Below are positions 54,408-63,629 of a stretch of 64,000 nucleotides of DNA, piece by piece. Within the stretch, counting starts at the first letter, position 1, and each line of letters begins with the position of its first letter. The translations under genes were made by a program, and so were the position numbers. Source of the stretch: Lutimonas saemankumensis (GTDB taxonomy: Bacteria > Bacteroidota > Bacteroidia > Flavobacteriales > Flavobacteriaceae); assembly GCF_020171465.1 (NCBI RefSeq), contig NZ_JAIUZR010000003.1:1116001-1180000 (forward strand), in the 5' to 3' direction. The notes beneath the pieces were generated by a model. It searched no databases. It was not told the DNA's origin and saw only the letters and a program-made list of their open reading frames with translations.

Positions 54408-55931
54408 TTAGAATGGAACATCATCGTCATCATTTTCCATTTGGCCAAAAGCGTCACTGGTACTGCTAAAATTACTTGGCGAAATAGAACCGGTATTCAT
54501 TGAAGACTGGAATTCAGTTTCAAAACCTTCATCGAGATTGGCAAACTTAGCCAGTCGTCCAATAAATTTCATCCTGATATTATCCAGGCCTCCATTTCTG
54601 TGTTTGGCAACTATAAATTCTGCCTGTCCCTCGCAAGGAGTTCTTTCATCATCATCCCATTCTGTTAAACCGTAATACTCTGGCCGGTAAATAAAAGATA
54701 CAATATCAGCGTCCTGCTCAATCGCACCTGACTCCCTGAGATCTGAAAGCAGAGGCCTTTTACTTCCTCCACGGGTCTCAACGGCCCTTGATAACTGTGA
54801 CAAAGCAATTACAGGTACATTAAGTTCTTTCGCCAGGGCTTTAAGGTTTCTGGAAATGGTTGATATTTCCTGCTCTCTGTTACCTGATCCTTTTTGTGCC
54901 GAACCAGCGGTCATTAACTGAAGATAATCAATAATAATTATTTTCACATCATGTTGTGACACGAGTCTTCTTGCCTTTGCTCTAAGATCAAAAACAGATA
55001 AAGAAGGCGTATCATCAATAAATATAGGGGCATCTGACAGTTTCTTAACTTTGACGTTCAACGCCTCCCACTCATATGTCTCCAGACTACCTTTTCTTAG
55101 CTTTTCAGAAGATATTCCCGTTTCACTTGAAATCATCCTGGTGATAAGCTGAACTGATGACATCTCAAGTGAAAAAATAGCTACAGCAATATCAAAATCA
55201 ATAGCCATGTTCTTGGCCATAGACATTACGAATGCCGTTTTACCCATACCTGGCCTTGCTGCTAAAATGACCAAATCTGAAGGTTGCCATCCAGAGGTCA
55301 GTTGATCCAGTTTACTGAATCCCGTAGCCACCCCGCTCATTCCTTCCTGATTGGAAATTTCTTCAATCTTCTTTAAAGCCTGAGTAACCAGATTATGAGC
55401 CGCCTCTGAACTCTTCTTTAAATTACCTTGTGTAATATCAAATAATTTTGCCTCTGCCTCGTCTAGAAGGTCAAAGACATCGATGGTTTCATCATAGGAA
55501 CTGGTGATAATCTCACTCGATATTGTTATCAGCTTTCTCTGAATAAATTTTTGAAGAATAATCCTGGCATGAAACTCAATATGTGCGGCTGAGGATACTT
55601 TCTGACTGAGATTGATCAGATAGAAATCTCCACCAATCGCATCGAGTTTCTCGTCTTTCTTTAGCTGATTGGAAACCGTCAGCAAATCTATGGGTTCTGA
55701 ATTTTCAAACAGCTTAAAAATAGCTTCGTAAATAAATTGATGAGCCGGTTTATAGAAAGCTTCAGCATGGAGAATATCAATAACATCGTCAACTCCCTTT
55801 TTATCGATCATCATAGCACCTAAAACAGCTTCTTCGAGGTCCAGTGCCTGAGGCGGGATTTTTCCCTGTTCAAGATTTATGATTGTCCCTTTTCCTTTTT
55901 TATTATATGATAATGACCTAGCTGAATCCAT
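54408..55931 (-). CDS. dnaB: Replicative DNA helicase DnaB
   Basis: A 507-residue hexameric helicase. The N-terminal domain (PQALDLEEAVLGAMMIDK, about 27-130) and linker precede the RecA-like domain with Walker A LAARPGMGKTAFV near residue 224. SSEKLRKGSL and IIDYLQLMT (Walker B) follow, and SQLSRAVE and LSDLRESGAIEQDAD are H3/H4 motifs. It unwinds duplex DNA at replication forks. The ATG at 55931 lies four bases after a TAnnTTTG, see findings. No intein is present. Confidence 0.96.
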   Translation of the reverse strand: MDSARSLSYNKKGKGTIINLEQGKIPPQALDLEEAVLGAMMIDKKGVDDVIDILHAEAFYKPAHQFIYEAIFKLFENSEPIDLLTVSNQLKKDEKLDAIGGDFYLINLSQKVSSAAHIEFHARIILQKFIQRKLITISSEIITSSYDETIDVFDLLDEAEAKLFDITQGNLKKSSEAAHNLVTQALKKIEEISNQEGMSGVATGFSKLDQLTSGWQPSDLVILAARPGMGKTAFVMSMAKNMAIDFDIAVAIFSLEMSSVQLITRMISSETGISSEKLRKGSLETYEWEALNVKVKKLSDAPIFIDDTPSLSVFDLRAKARRLVSQHDVKIIIIDYLQLMTAGSAQKGSGNREQEISTISRNLKALAKELNVPVIALSQLSRAVETRGGSKRPLLSDLRESGAIEQDADIVSFIYRPEYYGLTEWDDDERTPCEGQAEFIVAKHRNGGLDNIRMKFIGRLAKFANLDEGFETEFQSSMNTGSISPSNFSSTSDAFGQMENDDDDVPF

Positions 55932-55935
55932 GTGG

Positions 55936-55943
55936 CAAATGTA
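55936..55943 (-). promoter_or_regulatory. TAnnTTTG element directly before dnaB
   Basis: TACATTTG on the minus strand ends four bases before the dnaB ATG, which would give a leaderless message if used. A near match (TACCTTTC, around 55952-55959) lies slightly upstream. Confidence 0.35.
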
Positions 55944-55986
55944 ACTGAATAGAAAGGTATAAAACGATTAATTACACAAATTAAAA

Positions 55987-56023
55987 TTAACAATTGATGT
56001 TAACTATTGATAAAAGATGTTAA
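55987..56023. repeat. GATGTTAA direct repeats and TTAACA/TGTTAA dyad upstream of dnaB
   Basis: GATGTTAA occurs at 55996-56003 and 56016-56023, exactly 20 bases apart. TTAACA (55987-55992) and TGTTAA (55998-56003) form a dyad with a 5-base spacer. Nothing else is seen in the 289-base divergent gap. Confidence 0.35.
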
Positions 56024-56220
56024 TAAAGCATAAAAGTATTCGCTTAATTCTCTCCTTTACAAATAAGATAGAATGAACCTTCCTGATTTTAAAAATTCGC
56101 AATAAATTAATTTGCAATTCCTTAGCAATTTCAGAACCTCGATTCTAAATAAAAACAACGAAAAACCGAATTGTAATTGTTGTTAATAATTTGTTTTTTT
56201 GTTCTACGAAATATAATGCA

Positions 56221-57294
56221 ATGTATAAAGAAAAAAGAAATATTCTACTAAGCATTTTCCTTTTTTTACAGATTTTCCTCGTAGCCTTTTTATCTGGATA
56301 TCCTTCATTTATAGAAAAGTATTATGTCCATGGAATCTATCCTGTAATTTCAAAAATATTGCGTGTGCTGTTTGGTTGGATTCCTTTATCAATAGGAGAT
56401 ATCCTCTATGGAATTTTGATTTTTCTTCTTTTTCGTTTCATCTGGAATATGATACGAAACCCTAAAAAAAACAGAAAACAACAGCTTTTTCAATTTCTGG
56501 CGGCCATATCAATATTCTATTTTTTCTTTTATCTCTTCTGGGGTTTAAACTATTCACGCAAACCATTGACCGATTCACTAAAACTGGAAAAAGAAGAATT
56601 CAATATTGAGCAGCTTCAAGTAATCACTGAAAAAATTATTTTTAAAACAAAAGAGCTTCAGTCAGTACTTTCTGAACACGACAGCCTCCCGGTCATCGTA
56701 CCTTATTCAAAGGAAAAAATTATTGATTTGACAGCCAGGGGATATACAGCCCTTGGAAACAGTTTCCCTGAGTTCAATTATCATACAGTATCTTTGAAAA
56801 AATCCCTTTTCAGTTTACCGCTAACCTATATGGGATTTGCTGGATACCTGAATCCACTGACGGGAGAAGCTCATGTAGATTACTTGATACCTAAAATTAA
56901 TTTACCTTTTACCTGCTCTCACGAGGTTGCTCACCAACTGGGTATTGCATCCGAAAACGAAGCTAATTTTGTCGGCTTTTTAGCCAGCAGCAACCATAGT
57001 GACCCTTACTTTCGGTATGCGGGTTACCTTCTTGTTCTTCGCTATGCCTTAATGGATATCAGAAGGTATGACAAAAAACTGTTTAAAGACTATCTCGACC
57101 AGCTTCCGAAAGGGATCCTCAAGAACATAAGAGAATCTGATGAATTCTGGAAAAAATACGAAAACCCCTTTGAGCCTCTCTTCAAAATTTTTTATGATCA
57201 TTATTTAAAGTATAACCAACAGCCTGACGGACTCCAGACCTATAATCAGATTATGGGACTTCTTATTTCCTATGATAAAAAAAATCCATTATGA
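56221..57294 (+). CDS. DUF3810 membrane protein with HEVAHQ motif
   Basis: A 357-residue protein with three N-terminal membrane segments (about 10-30, 45-75, 95-115). A periplasmic or cytosolic helical domain follows, where TCSHEVAHQLGIASENEANFVGF near residue 240 has the HExxH zinc-binding pattern and a Glu (EANFVGF) about 11 residues after it, as in gluzincin-like sites. Metallopeptidase activity is plausible but the family is uncharacterised. TTG 56191 would add a 10-residue N-terminal extension; ATG 56221 is preferred. Confidence 0.86.
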   Translation: MYKEKRNILLSIFLFLQIFLVAFLSGYPSFIEKYYVHGIYPVISKILRVLFGWIPLSIGDILYGILIFLLFRFIWNMIRNPKKNRKQQLFQFLAAISIFYFFFYLFWGLNYSRKPLTDSLKLEKEEFNIEQLQVITEKIIFKTKELQSVLSEHDSLPVIVPYSKEKIIDLTARGYTALGNSFPEFNYHTVSLKKSLFSLPLTYMGFAGYLNPLTGEAHVDYLIPKINLPFTCSHEVAHQLGIASENEANFVGFLASSNHSDPYFRYAGYLLVLRYALMDIRRYDKKLFKDYLDQLPKGILKNIRESDEFWKKYENPFEPLFKIFYDHYLKYNQQPDGLQTYNQIMGLLISYDKKNPL

Positions 57295-57303
57295 TTAATT
57301 TGA

Positions 57304-57311
57304 TATTTTTG
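57304..57311 (+). promoter_or_regulatory. Promoter -7 element of the TrmH-like gene (TATTTTTG)
   Basis: Exact TAnnTTTG match, 19 bases before the ATG at 57331. Confidence 0.62.
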
Positions 57312-57330
57312 ATACTCCAATTCAAGACAA

Positions 57331-58143
57331 ATGATTAAAGAGATTTCGAGTCCCAATAACGTTCTTATCAAGGATATTGTTCAGCTACTTGAGAAATCTC
57401 GTGTAAGGAGAAAGAAAGAGTTGTTCGTCATAGAAGGACTCAGAGAGCTCCTGCTGGCGATTCAGGGAGGATACGAAATAGAAAAAGTTTTGTATTGTGA
57501 AGAAATATTTTCTTCAAATGACCTTGATCAAATCCTGGGCCTAAAAAAGAAATTAAATTTTGAACTCATCAAGATATCCTTAAGAATCTATCAGAAATTA
57601 GCTCATAGAAAAAAAACTGAAGGTATACTTGCAATAGGAAAAATTAAATCACTGAATTTAAGCAATATAAGCTTAAAAAAAGATCCTCTTATACTGGTTG
57701 CCGAGGCCTCTGAAAAACCCGGAAATATTGGTGCTTTGCTCAGGACGGCAGATGCTGCAAATCTGGATGCCGTAATCATAGCCAACCCCAAAACCGATGT
57801 CTATAATCCTAATATTATTCGATCCAGTGTTGGATGTTTGTTTACAAATCAGATCGCTACGGGAAGTACAGAAGAAATTCTGAAATTTCTGAAACAGAAC
57901 AGGGTTAATATATATGCCGCTGCATTAAATGAAGAAAGCATCATTTACACCAGGCCGGACTTTAGGGAGTCCTCAGCGATAGTAGTTGGGACAGAAGACA
58001 AAGGCCTTAGTGAAAAATGGCTTAAAGAATCGCTGGAAAAGATCATTATTCCGATGGAAGGCAAAATTGATTCACTAAATGTTTCTGTTTCGGCTGCAAT
58101 TCTTATTTTTGAGGCCAAAAGACAGCGAGCGCAATCTTTCTAG
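57331..58143 (+). CDS. TrmH/SpoU family RNA 2'-O-methyltransferase
   Basis: A 270-residue protein. The N-terminal RRKKELFVIEGLRELLLAI is the L30-like RNA-binding domain. The SPOUT knot follows: EASEKPGNIGALLRTADA (motif 1, Asn-Arg), VVGTEDKGLSEKWL (motif 2, Glu) and IPMEGKIDSLNVSVSAAI (motif 3, Ser-Asn). It transfers methyl from SAM to a ribose in tRNA or rRNA. The RNA target cannot be inferred. The gene has its own promoter and is followed by an M48 gene after 42 bases. Confidence 0.92.
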   Translation: MIKEISSPNNVLIKDIVQLLEKSRVRRKKELFVIEGLRELLLAIQGGYEIEKVLYCEEIFSSNDLDQILGLKKKLNFELIKISLRIYQKLAHRKKTEGILAIGKIKSLNLSNISLKKDPLILVAEASEKPGNIGALLRTADAANLDAVIIANPKTDVYNPNIIRSSVGCLFTNQIATGSTEEILKFLKQNRVNIYAAALNEESIIYTRPDFRESSAIVVGTEDKGLSEKWLKESLEKIIIPMEGKIDSLNVSVSAAILIFEAKRQRAQSF

Positions 58144-58185
58144 ACATTTTTATATATTCATCCAAGACTAAAGCTTTCAGACAGA

Positions 58186-59415
58186 ATGGACCCAAAGCTC
58201 TTATTTTACATCATTATTGCGATTTTGATCGTTAGCTTCATCGTGGACAAGATCATTGACTATTTGAATGCTAAGCATTTTGATGATGAGATTCCCAAAG
58301 AACTAAGGGATGTCTTTAACCAGGAAGAGTATTATAAATCTCAGGCATATAAAAAAGAAAACTATCGCTTCTCTTTGATAACCAGCAGTTTCAGCATATT
58401 GCTGACACTTGCTTTTTTCTTGTTCAAAGGGTTTGCCTGGGTTGATAAATTTGCCAGAAATCACGGTGAAAACGAGATTATAGTGGCACTTATATTTTTT
58501 GGAATTATCATGATTGGAAGTGACATTCTTAACACACCGTTTTCTTTCTACCAGACTTTCATCATAGAGGAAAAATACGGATTCAATAAAAGTTCAAAAA
58601 GGCTTTTTCTTGTGGATAAGCTGAAAGGATGGCTTTTAAGTGCGATCATAGGAGGTGGCGTTCTGGCACTGATTATATGGTTCTATGAAAAAACCGATGA
58701 AATGTTTTGGATTTACACATGGATCCTGATAGGCCTCTTTACTATTTTTATGACCATGTTCTACTCTTCCCTTATCGTTCCCCTTTTCAATAAACAAACT
58801 CCCCTGGAAAATGGCAACCTTAAGGAAGCGATTCAAGATTTTTCAAAGAAAGTAGGGTTTAAACTTGATAATATTTTTGTTATTGACGGGTCAAAACGAT
58901 CTACAAAGGCAAATGCGTATTTTTCAGGATTTGGAGCAAAAAAGAGAATCGTTCTTTACGACACGCTCATCAATGATCTGAATAACGAGGAAATAGTAGC
59001 GGTTCTGGCGCATGAAATTGGACATTACAAAAAGAATCATGTATTATTCAATATGTTCATGTCTCTGCTACTGACAGGGATTACACTTTATATTTTTTCA
59101 TTGTTCATAGGCAACAGTATTCTATCCGAAGCCTTGTCAGTTGAAGTCCCAAGCTTCCACATAGGATTGATCACCTTCGGGATCCTTTACAGCCCGATCT
59201 CCGAATTAACAGGAATCCTTATGAATTTTATTTCAAGAAAATTCGAATACCAGGCTGATAATTATGCCAAGCACTTTTATAATGGTAAGGATCTGATCAG
59301 TTCCTTAAAAAAGTTGTCTAAAAACAATCTAAGCAACTTAACGCCTCATAAAGCCAATGTATTTTTACATTATTCTCACCCAACACTTTTACAACGTGTA
59401 AAAAACCTTAGTTAA
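58186..59415 (+). CDS. M48 family metallopeptidase (Ste24-like)
   Basis: A 409-residue membrane protease. Hydrophobic segments are visible at about residues 3-22, 63-85, 105-125, 148-170, 178-200, 290-315 and 325-350. The zinc site HEIGHYKKNH is near residue 277, with the third ligand in EYQADNYA (about 358). The family removes prenylated peptide ends in eukaryotes and degrades misfolded membrane proteins in bacteria (HtpX-like). Together with the DUF3810 and rhomboid genes it adds to the window's membrane-protease content. Confidence 0.92.
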   Translation: MDPKLLFYIIIAILIVSFIVDKIIDYLNAKHFDDEIPKELRDVFNQEEYYKSQAYKKENYRFSLITSSFSILLTLAFFLFKGFAWVDKFARNHGENEIIVALIFFGIIMIGSDILNTPFSFYQTFIIEEKYGFNKSSKRLFLVDKLKGWLLSAIIGGGVLALIIWFYEKTDEMFWIYTWILIGLFTIFMTMFYSSLIVPLFNKQTPLENGNLKEAIQDFSKKVGFKLDNIFVIDGSKRSTKANAYFSGFGAKKRIVLYDTLINDLNNEEIVAVLAHEIGHYKKNHVLFNMFMSLLLTGITLYIFSLFIGNSILSEALSVEVPSFHIGLITFGILYSPISELTGILMNFISRKFEYQADNYAKHFYNGKDLISSLKKLSKNNLSNLTPHKANVFLHYSHPTLLQRVKNLS

Positions 59416-59496
59416 AAAGTAGCTTTCTTTTTTCTCTTCTGTTTGCTTTAGATGCTAAAACTTGGTATTTTAGAAGCTTGATAGTTATATAGATCA

Positions 59497-61713
59497 ATGG
59501 CGTATACTGCGAGCATAGAAAGCGAGAAGAAAGAGATAGCGATCCGGTATAAGGATATGCTTAAAGACTCCTATCAAACTTTATCCAATCAGGATAAACT
59601 CCTGATTCGTAAAGCTTTTGACATCTCTGCAGATGCTCATAAAGATCAAAGACGAAAAACGGGAGAACCCTATATTTTCCATCCCATTGCTGTTGCCAAA
59701 ATTGTGGCCAATGAAATTGGCCTTGGGGCTTATTCAATTGCTGCAGCCCTGCTGCACGATGTTGTGGAAGATACGGATTATACTTTTTCTGATATCGAAC
59801 AGTTGTTTGGAGAGACGATTACTAAAATTGTTAACGGGCTCACAAAAATCTCAAAATTACAAAAGGATCAGAACGTTTCTATCCAGGCAGAAAATTTCAG
59901 GAAAATGTTGCTCACGCTGAATGACGATGTCAGGGTGATTCTGATCAAAATTGCCGACCGGCTTCACAATATGCAGACCCTGGACTCCATGCGGGAAGAC
60001 AAACAGGTAAAAATCGCTTCTGAAACCTTATTTATTTATGCACCTCTGGCCCATAGACTCGGACTGTACAATATTAAAACACAACTTGAAGACCTGGGGC
60101 TTAAGTATACTGAAAGTGAGGTTTATAATGATATCAAGAATAAAATTTTTGAAAGTGAGGAAGAACAGCAGAAGTATATCGACAGCTTTACAAAAACCAT
60201 AAAAAAATCCCTTGATCAGGAGGGGTTCACTTACACGATCAAAGGCAGGACAAAATCTATATATTCCATTAGAAGAAAGATGCTTAAACAAGCTGTTTCT
60301 TTTGATGAAGTATACGATAAGTTTGCGATTCGAATCGTTTATGACTCAACCATGAAGGATGAAAAATTCGACGCCTGGAAAATTTATTCCATAGTAACGG
60401 ATCACTTTAGCCCTAATCCGAACAGGTTGAGAGACTGGATTACCCAGCCCAAAACCACAGGATACGAATCATTGCATACCACCGTAATGGGCCCTCAGGG
60501 AAAATGGGTTGAAGTCCAGATCAGATCGTCCAGAATGGATGAAATTGCAGAAAAAGGTTACGCAGCACATTTTAAATACAAACACGGATCTCAGAAAGAA
60601 AGCGGATTGGAGGAATGGCTCAACAAATTGAGAGAATCGCTTGAAAACCCTGATGTAAATGCCGTTGATTTTGTCGAGCAGTTCAAACTTAACCTTTATG
60701 CAAAAGAGATTTATGTGTTTACACCTGACGGAGATATTAAATCCTTGCCAAAAGGTGCGACAGCTTTGGATTTCGCCTTCGCCATTCACTCTGAAATCGG
60801 AATGCGTTGCAGGGCGGCAAAAGTAAATGGGCGCCTTACACAGATCAGCAAAGAACTTCACAGTGGAGATCAGGTTGAGATCATTACTGCCAAAAACCAA
60901 AAACCGAAACTGGCATGGCTCGATATAGTGAAAACAGCAAGGGCTAAGTCCAAAATTAAAAGTATACTAAAAGAAGAGCATAAAATAATTGCCAAAGAAG
61001 GAAAAGAGGTCCTTGATCGCAAGCTTCGCCATCTGAAAATAAAACTGAATGAAAAAACCATCAATGAGCTTGTCAACTTTTTTAAATTAAAAACGAGTTT
61101 TGATCTTTTCTACAAGATTGGTAACGGATCAATAGACAATCAGCAGCTGAAAAAATATGCCAGCCAAAGATCCAATGTCCTGATGCACTTTTTAAAGAGC
61201 CGTATGAATCGACCTACGGCCCTAAAAGACGGAGCATTAAAAGAAGAAGTTACTGCAAATTATGATATGCTTGTCTTTGGAAGAGACGAAGAAAAACTTA
61301 AATACAGTCTTTCTAAATGCTGTAATCCAATACCAGGAGATCCTGTTTTTGGGTTTATAACCATAAAAGACGGCATCAAGGTTCATAAACGAAATTGCCC
61401 GAATGCGGTAAGTATGCAATCTCAATATGCCTACAGGGTGATCTCTGCAAAATGGATAGACTCTTCTCAACAAGGGTTCAAAGTAACTCTGGAATTGACA
61501 GGGGTGGACAATATGGGATTAGTAAATGAGGTTACAAGAGTGATTTCGGGGAATCTAAGTGTGAATATTCACAGTCTGAATATTTCAGGTGATGAAGGCT
61601 TCTTTCACGGGACGATCACGGTACATGTCAAAAACAATAAACAAGTTAATAATTTGATCAAGAAACTTCTTGAAATTGAAGGACTCGAAAAAGTGACCAG
61701 AAATTCATCGTAA
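59497..61713 (+). CDS. Bifunctional (p)ppGpp synthetase/hydrolase RelA/SpoT (Rel)
   Basis: A 738-residue Rsh protein. The HD hydrolase domain (about 40-195) has RRKTGEPYIFHPIAVA, AALLHDVVEDTDYT and DRLHNMQTLDSM. The synthetase domain (about 240-375) contains IKGRTKSIYSIRRKM, FAIRIVYDS and TGYESLHTTVMGP. A TGS domain (KEIYVFTPDGDIKSLPKGATALDFAFAIHSE), a helical/zinc-finger-like region with SKCCNPIPGDP, and a C-terminal ACT domain complete it. Both catalytic halves look intact. The gene is followed by fur and purA. Confidence 0.95.
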   Translation: MAYTASIESEKKEIAIRYKDMLKDSYQTLSNQDKLLIRKAFDISADAHKDQRRKTGEPYIFHPIAVAKIVANEIGLGAYSIAAALLHDVVEDTDYTFSDIEQLFGETITKIVNGLTKISKLQKDQNVSIQAENFRKMLLTLNDDVRVILIKIADRLHNMQTLDSMREDKQVKIASETLFIYAPLAHRLGLYNIKTQLEDLGLKYTESEVYNDIKNKIFESEEEQQKYIDSFTKTIKKSLDQEGFTYTIKGRTKSIYSIRRKMLKQAVSFDEVYDKFAIRIVYDSTMKDEKFDAWKIYSIVTDHFSPNPNRLRDWITQPKTTGYESLHTTVMGPQGKWVEVQIRSSRMDEIAEKGYAAHFKYKHGSQKESGLEEWLNKLRESLENPDVNAVDFVEQFKLNLYAKEIYVFTPDGDIKSLPKGATALDFAFAIHSEIGMRCRAAKVNGRLTQISKELHSGDQVEIITAKNQKPKLAWLDIVKTARAKSKIKSILKEEHKIIAKEGKEVLDRKLRHLKIKLNEKTINELVNFFKLKTSFDLFYKIGNGSIDNQQLKKYASQRSNVLMHFLKSRMNRPTALKDGALKEEVTANYDMLVFGRDEEKLKYSLSKCCNPIPGDPVFGFITIKDGIKVHKRNCPNAVSMQSQYAYRVISAKWIDSSQQGFKVTLELTGVDNMGLVNEVTRVISGNLSVNIHSLNISGDEGFFHGTITVHVKNNKQVNNLIKKLLEIEGLEKVTRNSS

Positions 61714-61760
61714 GGGCTTGATTTTTTAGAAATAATTCACATTATTGTGGGGATAAAATG

Positions 61761-61768
61761 TAACTTTG
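61761..61768 (+). promoter_or_regulatory. Promoter -7 element of the fur-purA unit (TAACTTTG)
   Basis: Exact TAnnTTTG match, 27 bases before the fur ATG. The longer fur reading frame begins (TTG 61766) inside it, so ATG 61796 is the start. Confidence 0.65.
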
Positions 61769-61795
61769 CATTGCAAGAACCAGGATTTTATTTTC

Positions 61796-62242
61796 ATGAG
61801 TAACAGTCAGAATCAGGAAACCGTTAAAAACTTCTTTACCAAGTTTTTAGAAGACAATAATCATCGGAAAACTCCAGAAAGATTTGCCATTCTTCAAGAA
61901 ATATATGACAATGACGATCATTTCGACATTGAAACCCTATACATTGAAATGAAGAATAAGAATTACAGGGTGAGCCGAGCTACGTTGTACAATACCATAG
62001 AACTCTTATTGGAATGCGGATTAGTACGTAGGCATCAGTTTGGTCAGAACCAGGCTCATTATGAAAAATCTTATTTCAACAAACAACATGACCATATTAT
62101 TTTAACGGACACGGGTGAAGTAATCGAATTCTGTGATCCAAGAATCGAGAATATTAAAAAATCGATTGAAGAGGTTTTCAATGTAAAAATTGACAGCCAT
62201 TCCCTCTATTTTTATGGTCAAAAAAAACAAAATGCTGAATAA
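61796..62242 (+). CDS. Fur family metalloregulator
   Basis: A 148-residue winged-helix dimer. [29 protein letters not shown] is the Fur DNA-binding domain, and [23 protein letters not shown] is the recognition region. The dimerisation domain has [17 protein letters not shown]: the HDH metal ligands are retained, but the CxxC normally at LICLDCG is replaced by L and T. The family binds iron or zinc as corepressor. The metal is unclear here. It is 18 bases before purA and likely co-transcribed with it. Confidence 0.92.
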   Translation: MSNSQNQETVKNFFTKFLEDNNHRKTPERFAILQEIYDNDDHFDIETLYIEMKNKNYRVSRATLYNTIELLLECGLVRRHQFGQNQAHYEKSYFNKQHDHIILTDTGEVIEFCDPRIENIKKSIEEVFNVKIDSHSLYFYGQKKQNAE

Positions 62243-62260
62243 CTTACTAAAATTAATTAA

Positions 62261-63529
62261 ATGATTGATTTACTACTAGGCCTGCAATGGGGAGATGAAG
62301 GAAAAGGAAAAATCGTAGATGTACTGACTAAGAATTATGATATTATTGCAAGGTTTCAGGGCGGACCTAACGCCGGGCACACCTTAATTTTTGACGGGAA
62401 CAAACATGTTTTGCATACCATTCCTTCGGGAATATTTCACGAAAGAGCCATTAACATTGTTGGTAACGGTGTAGTTATTGACCCCGTTATTTTCAAAAAT
62501 GAAATCGACAACCTCAGTGGTTATAATATTGATTTCAAGACGAAATTGCTGATTTCCCGTAAAGCCCATATTATTTTACCTACGCACAGGTTATTGGATG
62601 CGGCTTCGGAAAAAATGAAAGGGAAGTCTAAAATTGGATCAACGCTCAAAGGTATAGGCCCTACCTATATGGATAAAACCGGTAGAAACGGTTTGCGAAT
62701 TGGAGATCTTGAGATGAAGGATTGGAAAGAAAGGTATCAAAACCTGACAAGAAAACACCTGAACATGATTAGTTTTTACGGGGTTGAGCTTGATTTTGAT
62801 CTTGAAGAACTGGAAAAAGATTTTTTCACTGCGATTGACGCATTAAAGGAATTGACCTTTATCGATAGCGAAGAGTATATCAATCAGGCTCTTGCCAAAG
62901 GGCAATCTATACTTGCTGAAGGAGCACAAGGATCACTGCTTGATATCGATTTTGGAACTTATCCTTTCGTAACATCATCAAACACAACAGCGGCGGGTGC
63001 CTGTACTGGACTTGGTGTAGCTCCTAATAAAATTGGAGATGTGTTCGGAATATTCAAGGCATATACAACCCGGGTAGGGTCTGGCCCCTTCCCTACTGAA
63101 TTGTTTGATGAGGATGGTAAGACCATGGCAAAAGTAGGTCATGAATTCGGAGCCACAACGGGAAGGCCAAGGCGATGTGGATGGTTGGATCTTATTGCAT
63201 TGAAATATGCCGTTCAGATCAACGGGGTAACACAACTCATGATGATGAAAGGAGATGTGTTATCGGGATTTGAAGTTTTAAAGGCTTGCACCTCATATCA
63301 TTATAAAGGTAAAGACATCTTCCATTTTCCGTATAATATTGAAGGGGAAAATGTCAAGGTGAATTATACAGAATTTGAAGGATGGAAAGAGGATCTGACG
63401 CAAATGACTGATGCCGGAGAACTTCCAAAAAACCTAAAAGACTATATCGCTTTTATAGAAGATTTTGTTGGAGTTAAGGTACATATCGTTTCCGTTGGCC
63501 CGGATAGGAAACAAACAATTATGGTTTAA
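62261..63529 (+). CDS. purA: Adenylosuccinate synthase
   Basis: A 422-residue GTP-dependent enzyme converting IMP and aspartate to adenylosuccinate, committing purine synthesis to AMP. The P-loop is LQWGDEGKGKIVD at residues 8-20 (with the catalytic Asp13 in GDEGKGK). GGPNAGHT holds the catalytic His, KIGSTLKGIGPTYMDK follows, and FGTYPFVTSSNTTAAG is the IMP loop. It is inhibited by ppGpp in other bacteria, an interesting link with the Rel gene two genes upstream. A strong terminator follows. Confidence 0.96.
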   Translation: MIDLLLGLQWGDEGKGKIVDVLTKNYDIIARFQGGPNAGHTLIFDGNKHVLHTIPSGIFHERAINIVGNGVVIDPVIFKNEIDNLSGYNIDFKTKLLISRKAHIILPTHRLLDAASEKMKGKSKIGSTLKGIGPTYMDKTGRNGLRIGDLEMKDWKERYQNLTRKHLNMISFYGVELDFDLEELEKDFFTAIDALKELTFIDSEEYINQALAKGQSILAEGAQGSLLDIDFGTYPFVTSSNTTAAGACTGLGVAPNKIGDVFGIFKAYTTRVGSGPFPTELFDEDGKTMAKVGHEFGATTGRPRRCGWLDLIALKYAVQINGVTQLMMMKGDVLSGFEVLKACTSYHYKGKDIFHFPYNIEGENVKVNYTEFEGWKEDLTQMTDAGELPKNLKDYIAFIEDFVGVKVHIVSVGPDRKQTIMV

Positions 63530-63546
63530 TTACCGTTTGATCAATT

Positions 63547-63586
63547 AAAAAAGGTAAAGATTCTTTTGAAGAACTTTACCTTTTTT
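63547..63586 (+). terminator. Rho-independent terminator of fur-purA
   Basis: GGTAAAG (63553-63559) pairs with CTTTACC (63574-63580), extended outward by an A run (63547-63552) against TTTTTT (63581-63586). An inner TTC/GAA pair shortens the loop. It lies 18 bases after the purA stop. Confidence 0.85.
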
Positions 63587-63595
63587 CTTTTCGAG

Positions 63596-63603
63596 TATAT
63601 TTG
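63596..63603 (+). promoter_or_regulatory. Promoter -7 element of the OstA-like gene (TATATTTG)
   Basis: Exact TAnnTTTG match, 26 bases before the TTG start at 63630. Confidence 0.62.
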
Positions 63604-63629
63604 TATTGCTAAAATAAAAGAAGGTAACC

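Noticed and set aside
60469-60900. 143-codon open frame on the minus strand opposite relA/spoT
   Set aside because: Lies wholly inside the conserved synthetase/TGS coding region, with no family resemblance and Cys/Phe-rich composition typical of an antisense shadow.
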